A stretch of DNA of 64,000 nt, taken from NCBI GenBank assembly GCA_013180625.2, contig SNVD02013234.1:1-64000 (forward strand), read 5' to 3'. Within the stretch, counting starts at the first letter, position 1, and each line of letters starts with the position of its first letter. The notes beneath the pieces were generated by a model. It made no database searches. It worked only from the letters and a program-made list of their open reading frames with translations, and was not told the DNA's origin. Below, piece by piece: positions 59,223 through 64,000 of the stretch. Position numbers and translations under genes: made by a program. The stretch comes from Boswellia sacra (Eukaryota; Streptophyta; Magnoliopsida; Sapindales; Burseraceae).

Positions 59223-60760
59223 TCATTCAGATAACTGACAGATGCCTAAGACTTTTTTTAAATTTTCAAATCTTGTTGTATCCAATGCCTTAGTGAACAA
59301 GTCAGTCAATTGTCTATCAGTGGAGATGTGTTCAATGTGTATCACCTTAGTTTCTACTAGTTCCCTTATAAAATGGTATCTTATGTCAATGTGTTTTGTT
59401 CTAGAATACTGAATAGGATTTTTGGAAATATTTATAGCACTAGTATTATCACAAAACACAGTTATGGGCTTTTGTTCAATACCATAGTCACTCAACATTT
59501 GCTTCATCCACAATAGTTGTGTGCAACAACTCCCTGCTGCTATGTATTCGGCTTCAGCAGTAGACAAATAAATTGAATTTTGCTTTTTGTTGTGCCATGA
59601 AACCAAGTTAGTACCAAGATAAAAACAACCTCCCGAAGTGCTTTTTCGGTTATCTGCATTTCCTGCCCAATCAGCATCACTAAACCCTATAAGATAATCA
59701 TTTGTATCTTTAGAAAACCATATTCCAATCATGTGTTCCATGAACATACCTGATGATTCTCTTAGCTGTTGCAAGATGTGATTCCTTTGGATTTGCTTGA
59801 AATCTTGCGCACAATCCTACACTAAAGCACAAATCCGGTCTACTTGCTGTGAGGTATAGCAAGCTGCCAATAATACTTCTGTACAAACTTACATCAATAT
59901 CTTTCCCTGCATTGTCTTTTGAAAGTTTTCGATTAGTACTGATATGAGTTTTCATAGGTTTTGCTTTTTCAAGCCCAAATTTCTTTACAAGATTTTTAGC
60001 ATATTTTGATTGAGATATGAATATCCCATCATTCATTTGCTTAACTTGTAATCCAAGAAAGAAATTTAATTCTCCTACCATGCTCATCTCAAACTCTTCC
60101 TGCATCAACTTAACAAACTCATTAGCTTTGCTTTTGTTAGTTGATCCGAAAACAATGTCATCAACATATATTTGTGCAACACTAAGATAGTTAGATGCAT
60201 GTTTGACAAACAAAGTCTTATCATTGCTGCCTCTTTTATAACCTCTCTTGATCAAAAAGTTGGTCAACCTTTCATACCAAGCTCTAGGAGCTTGTTTCAA
60301 ACCATACAAAGCTTTGTGCAATTTGTACACAAAATCAAGATGTTTAGGATCTTCAAATCCTTTAGGCTGTTCAACAAAGACTTCTTCATTGAGATAGCCA
60401 TTTAAAAATGCTATTTTAACATCCATTTTGTACAACTTAAAATCAAGCAAACAAGCAATTGGAAGTAGTAATCTGATTGACTCAAGTCTAGCTACTAGTG
60501 CAAAGGTTTTATCAAAGTCTATGCCTTCTACTTGTGTGTAATCTTGTGCAACTAGCCTAACCTTGTTTCTTACGACTTGCCCACTTTCATCAGTTTTATT
60601 TTTGAAGATCCATTTAGTTCCAATGACATTTGTATTTCCTGGCCTAGGAACTAATTCCCATACTTCATTCCTTTTAAACTGATTAAGTTTATCTTGCATA
60701 GCTTGAATCCACACCTCTTCTTTTAAAGCTTCTTTCACATTTTTTGGTTCAACTAAAGAA
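59223..60760 (-). pseudogene. Copia reverse transcriptase and RNase H, broken
   Basis: The RT frame (60738-59710) begins ALKEEVWIQAMQDKLNQF and has NEVWELVPRPGNTNVIGTKW, KMDVKIAFLNGYLNEEV, YGLKQAPRAWYERL and the catalytic YVDDIVFGS, then LNFFLGLQVKQ. The RNase H frame (59774-59223) follows after a frameshift near 59720: FSDADWAGNADNRKSTSG, LSTAEAEYIAAGSC and TKHIDIRYHFIREL. Active-site residues are retained but the frames are not joined. Confidence 0.9.
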
Positions 60761-61169
60761 ATATAACATGCAAACCTTGCCTAGTTTCTTACCTTGCTTC
60801 GAATCTTCATCATGCCATCTGATGTTCCAAAGATAGAGCTTGTTGGATGTGCCTTCTGAATCCATGTGGGTGGATCTTTTCTATCATCATCATCATTCCG
60901 GATTGAATTTCTATTAAAAAATGAATTGTTTACTGTTACGTCGGATGTAACAACAACTGTTTCCTCTTTCATAACAACATCTTCCATTTTGTTGCTGTCT
61001 GAATCTGATTTTTGTGTGTCTTCTATGAAGTTGGTTATGCCTTCCTCTTGTGAGCATTTTGCATAATCATCAAGATAATCAAATACTACATTTGCAGATT
61101 CTATGACTGCCTCAGTTCTCAGATTGTAAACTCGAAATGCTTTGCTATTTTTAGCATATCCTATGAAGA

Positions 61170-62345
61170 CTCTTTATCACTCCTTGGATCTAATTTTCCT
61201 AACTGCTCTCTATCATTTAGGATGTAAGATCTGCATCCAAAAACATGAAAATATTTCAAATTTGGCTTTTTACCTTTCAAAATTTCATAAGGTGTCTAAT
61301 TAGTGCCAGGTCTAAGAAAAACTCTATTTGAAATATAACAAGAAGTGCTTATTGCTTCAGCCCATAGCCTTTTGGTCAACTTTTTGCTATTGAGCATCAC
61401 TCTAGCCATCTATTGAAGAGTTCTATTCTTCCTTTCCATAATGTCATTCTGTTCAGGGGTTTTGGGAGCTGAAAATTCATGATCAATGCCATGATATTTA
61501 CAGAAGTCAGCATAGCTAACATTCTCAAATTCCTTGCCATGATCACTTCTTATTCTCACAATCCTGCCAATGTTCCTATTTTGCTCATTTTCAAGCTTAA
61601 CACAAAGATTCCTGAAAGCTTCAAAAGTGTCAGATTTTTCTTTGATGAAATCAACCCAAGTATATCTAGAAAAATCATCCACACAAACAAATATGTATCT
61701 CTTACCAGTAATCCTTTCAATTTGCATAGGACCCATAGATCTTAGATGGTCCACAAATTCCATTAACTTTGTCATCAAGTTTAAGAACTCCTTTTACAGC
61801 ACCTAACTTAGTTAATTTAACCAAGTCTTTGTAATTTAAGTGTCCTAGCTTTTTATGCCACAATTCTAAATCCGAAATCCTAACACGAAATGCACTCTTT
61901 ACTAAATAACAATTATCCGAAGATCTATTACCTTCTAGAATGCATTTACCAAAATTATCTAACACTATGCATTTGTTTTGTGTGAAATTAACAATATACT
62001 TGTCATCACAAATCTGACTAATACTAATAAGATTAGCTTTCAAACCTTCAACCAGCAAGATATTTTAAAAATTGGGGAGGCCTTTGACATTCAAAGTACC
62101 TTTACCAATGATTTTACTCTTTGCTCCATCTCCATAGGTGACATTACATCCCTGCATGCTTTAAAATCTGTTAGAAACTGTTTATTTCCAGTCATGTGCC
62201 TAGAACAACCGCTATCAAAATACCACAAATCGTTAGATGATTGGTTAAGAATAGTAAGAGCAACATGACATACTATCTTGTCTTTCTTAACCCAATACTG
62301 TTGTGGTTTTTGTAACAGTTTGAATTGTTTTGATCTCTTATGCAA
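61170..62345 (-). pseudogene. Copia protease and integrase, broken
   Basis: The protease part has WYFDSGCSRHMTG with its Asp-Ser-Gly (about 62230). Integrase follows with the zinc-binding LELWHKKLGHLNYKDLVKLT (about 61870), then the core DDE enzyme: VCVDDFSRYTWVDFIK, RIRSDHGKEFEN and the glutamate in NDIMERKNRTLQ. Stops come after RNRTLQ and before TPYEILKGKKPNLKYFHVFG, then a frame break at about 61177 leads toward RT. Confidence 0.9.
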
Positions 62346-64000
62346 AAAGATTCAATAGTTTAAAGCATCTAGTCCTGATATGTCCCTTTTTTTCGCAAAA
62401 ATAACAAGTAGGAATGAATTTCTTTACCTTTTTAGGACTTGCTTTGAAAGAACTCAGAGGAGAGACAAATTTCTCACTGCTCTTGGAATCAGGACTTGAC
62501 TTTAAAGAATTAAGTTCCGAATACTTACCTAATGTTGAGGCTTTAACAAAAACTGTTGTTGATGAAGATGCACCATTACCTTCTGTGTACCCCAATCCAT
62601 GTTTGTTGGAGTTGTCTCTTTCAAGACTCAAGACCTGATCAAGTTTGGCTGCTCCTATTTTGAGTTGATCAACACACCTCTTGCTTTCAACTAGTTCTAT
62701 TGTGATTTTCTTAATATGCACTGTTTTGTCTGTCAAAATAGTCTCCAGTTCTGAGATCTGTTTTTCAGCATAGGATTTTTCACATTCCAGCACCTCAATC
62801 TTCTTCGTCAGGATTTTGATTTCTTCCTTCTGATTCAGTCATTCACCATAGAGTGCGTTGTGTGTCTTTTACAACTCTTCATAGTATTCTGGTCCATCTT
62901 CTTCATCAGAATGATGAACACTGGTTCTGTAATTTTCTGTTATGTTAAACATAATAGCTTTTCCTTTATCAGCTGTAGATGCAGTAAATGCAACAAAGTT
63001 GGTCATGCAATCTTGATCTTCTGACTCTGATTCTGATTCATCACTCCAGGTTGTTGTCAGTCCTTTATTCTTCTTCTTGAGATTAGTACATTTAGATTGA
63101 ATATACCCATAACCAGAACATTTATAACACTGAATTTGCCCTTTCTTTTCAGGTTGTTTTGACTTTTTCTTGTCATTCTCTTTGCTGAACTTTCTGAATT
63201 TTTCTTTGCTTGAGTTTGATGGCTTTCCTTGATTCTTTTTCCTGAAATTTCTTTTCATAAACTTCACATAATTTCTTGTTAGAAAAGCAATCTATTTAGA
63301 ATCAGTTTCATCAAGATCATCACTACTTTTATCATCAGATTTTTCAGTTTTCACATTGAATGCAATGCTTTTACCTTTTTGCTTCCTAGTACTCTGATTA
63401 ATTTCAAAGTTTTGGAGAATGCCAATCAGTTAATCAACCCTCATCTCATCAGTGTTTTTAACTTCCTCAATGGCTGAAATTTTAGATTGAAATTTATCTG
63501 GAACAGACCTAATTATCTTGCTAACAATTTCCGCATCAGTGAAAGTTTTGCCAAGCATGTATGCCGAATTTGTAACGTGACATATCTTAGAGTAAAACTC
63601 AGAAATTGACTCATCCTCATGTATCATCAGATTTTCAAATTGAGAATTTAATCTCATCAATTTAGATCTTTTAACAGATACAGCACCTTCATGTTTTACC
63701 TCAAGTATGTCCCATGCTTCTTTGGCCACTTTGCACTTTGAAATCTGTTCGAAGTTGTTTAAGTCCACTACAGCAAAGATTACATTAAGAGCCTTTGAAT
63801 TTTAGCTGGAACGTTGGTATTCTTCATCAGTCCATTCATCTTCTGGTTTGGGTTCGGAATCACCAAAAGCATTCACCTTTGTTGGCGGTGTCCATCCTTT
63901 AAGCACACTAGTCCATGCCCTGTCATCAGAGATTTAATATACATCACACAATTAAGTTTTTTTTGTACATTCATTTGTAATTCTTCGATTCTTTGCGGTC
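62338..64000 (-). pseudogene. Copia gag with two zinc knuckles, broken
   Basis: From the right edge: WTPPTKVNAFGDSEPKPEDE, a TAA near 63803, then NSKALNVIF and KVAKEAWDILEVKHEG (63768-63430), the basic FMKRNFRKKNQGKPSN, first knuckle CYKCSGYGYIQSKC (about 63130-63089) and an acidic linker. Next are the coiled coil ISELETILTDKTVHIKKI...KRCVDQLKIG and the second knuckle CYFCEKKGHIRTRC (about 62400-62359). The start codon is at or beyond the window edge. Confidence 0.85.

Larger units (their letters stand above)
55418..64000 (-). mobile_element. Large copia element with extra ORF, right end outside window
   Basis: Reading from right to left on the minus strand: gag, protease, integrase, reverse transcriptase, RNase H, an additional ORF, polypurine tract and 3' LTR. 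The protease-integrase-RT order is the copia order, and an extra ORF downstream of pol is a feature of Sirevirus-type copia elements. Gag has two CCHC knuckles and a coiled coil. Multiple stops and shifts disable it. The 5' LTR lies beyond 64000. Confidence 0.9.

Overview
The window is nuclear DNA of a core eudicot plant. The signs are a LITTLE ZIPPER (ZPR3/4-type) leucine-zipper gene with a spliced leader, a copy of a BAG co-chaperone gene, a plant-type LOG (LONELY GUY, cytokinin-activating) gene, AT-rich intergenic DNA and dense nested plant transposons. The species cannot be named from the sequence. Only two open reading frames look intact and meaningful: the host ZPR gene (32526-32756, minus) and a LOG gene (16076-16726, plus) that lies inside an LTR retrotransposon.

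Layout. 1-2902: 5' end of a minus-strand gypsy (Athila/Tat-type) element (LTR, tRNA-Asp primer site, broken gag) that inserted into a Mutator-like element, MULE-A (2903-6498, minus). MULE-A carries a DUF1985-type gene, itself split by a hAT MITE (3921-4431). 7295-30475: a second, related MULE-B, 23 kb with its insertions. Its imperfect terminal inverted repeats bound two convergent degenerate genes: DUF1985/Ulp1 (C48) peptidase from the left end and MuDR-type transposase from the right end. Three later insertions sit inside it: (i) a 9.2-kb LTR retrotransposon (10916-20098) with gag, broken protease, a stub of reverse transcriptase and an intronless LOG ORF; (ii) a 3.6-kb solo LTR (22378-25953, duplication TACCT) that holds a hAT element (24121-24823, duplication GTCATATG); (iii) a 1.8-kb copia solo LTR (27921-29759) with two internal tandem arrays.

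30476-40906 is the only gene-like island: the ZPR gene with its long spliced leader and promoter, then AT-rich DNA with microsatellites and a short TTAGGG-type run. 40907-43628 is a gag-only copia element. 44211-50245 is a CACTA element that carries an intron-containing BAG pseudogene and a hAT MITE (49478-49952, duplication CTATTACC). 50900-53177 is a decayed copia LTR plus gag. 53981-55411 is a threefold tandem repeat of about 575 bp. 55418-64000 is a large minus-strand copia element with gag, protease, integrase, RT, RNase H and an extra ORF downstream of pol.

How it fits together. The MULE gene pair is the usual autonomous arrangement (transposase plus Ulp1-like gene) but both genes are dead. 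The most notable object is the LOG-bearing retrotransposon. An apparently functional gene for the last step of cytokinin activation rides in an element that has lost most of pol, is preceded by a 67-bp repeat array with G-box cores, and has an abnormal 3' junction (7 extra bases and a 172-bp target duplication).
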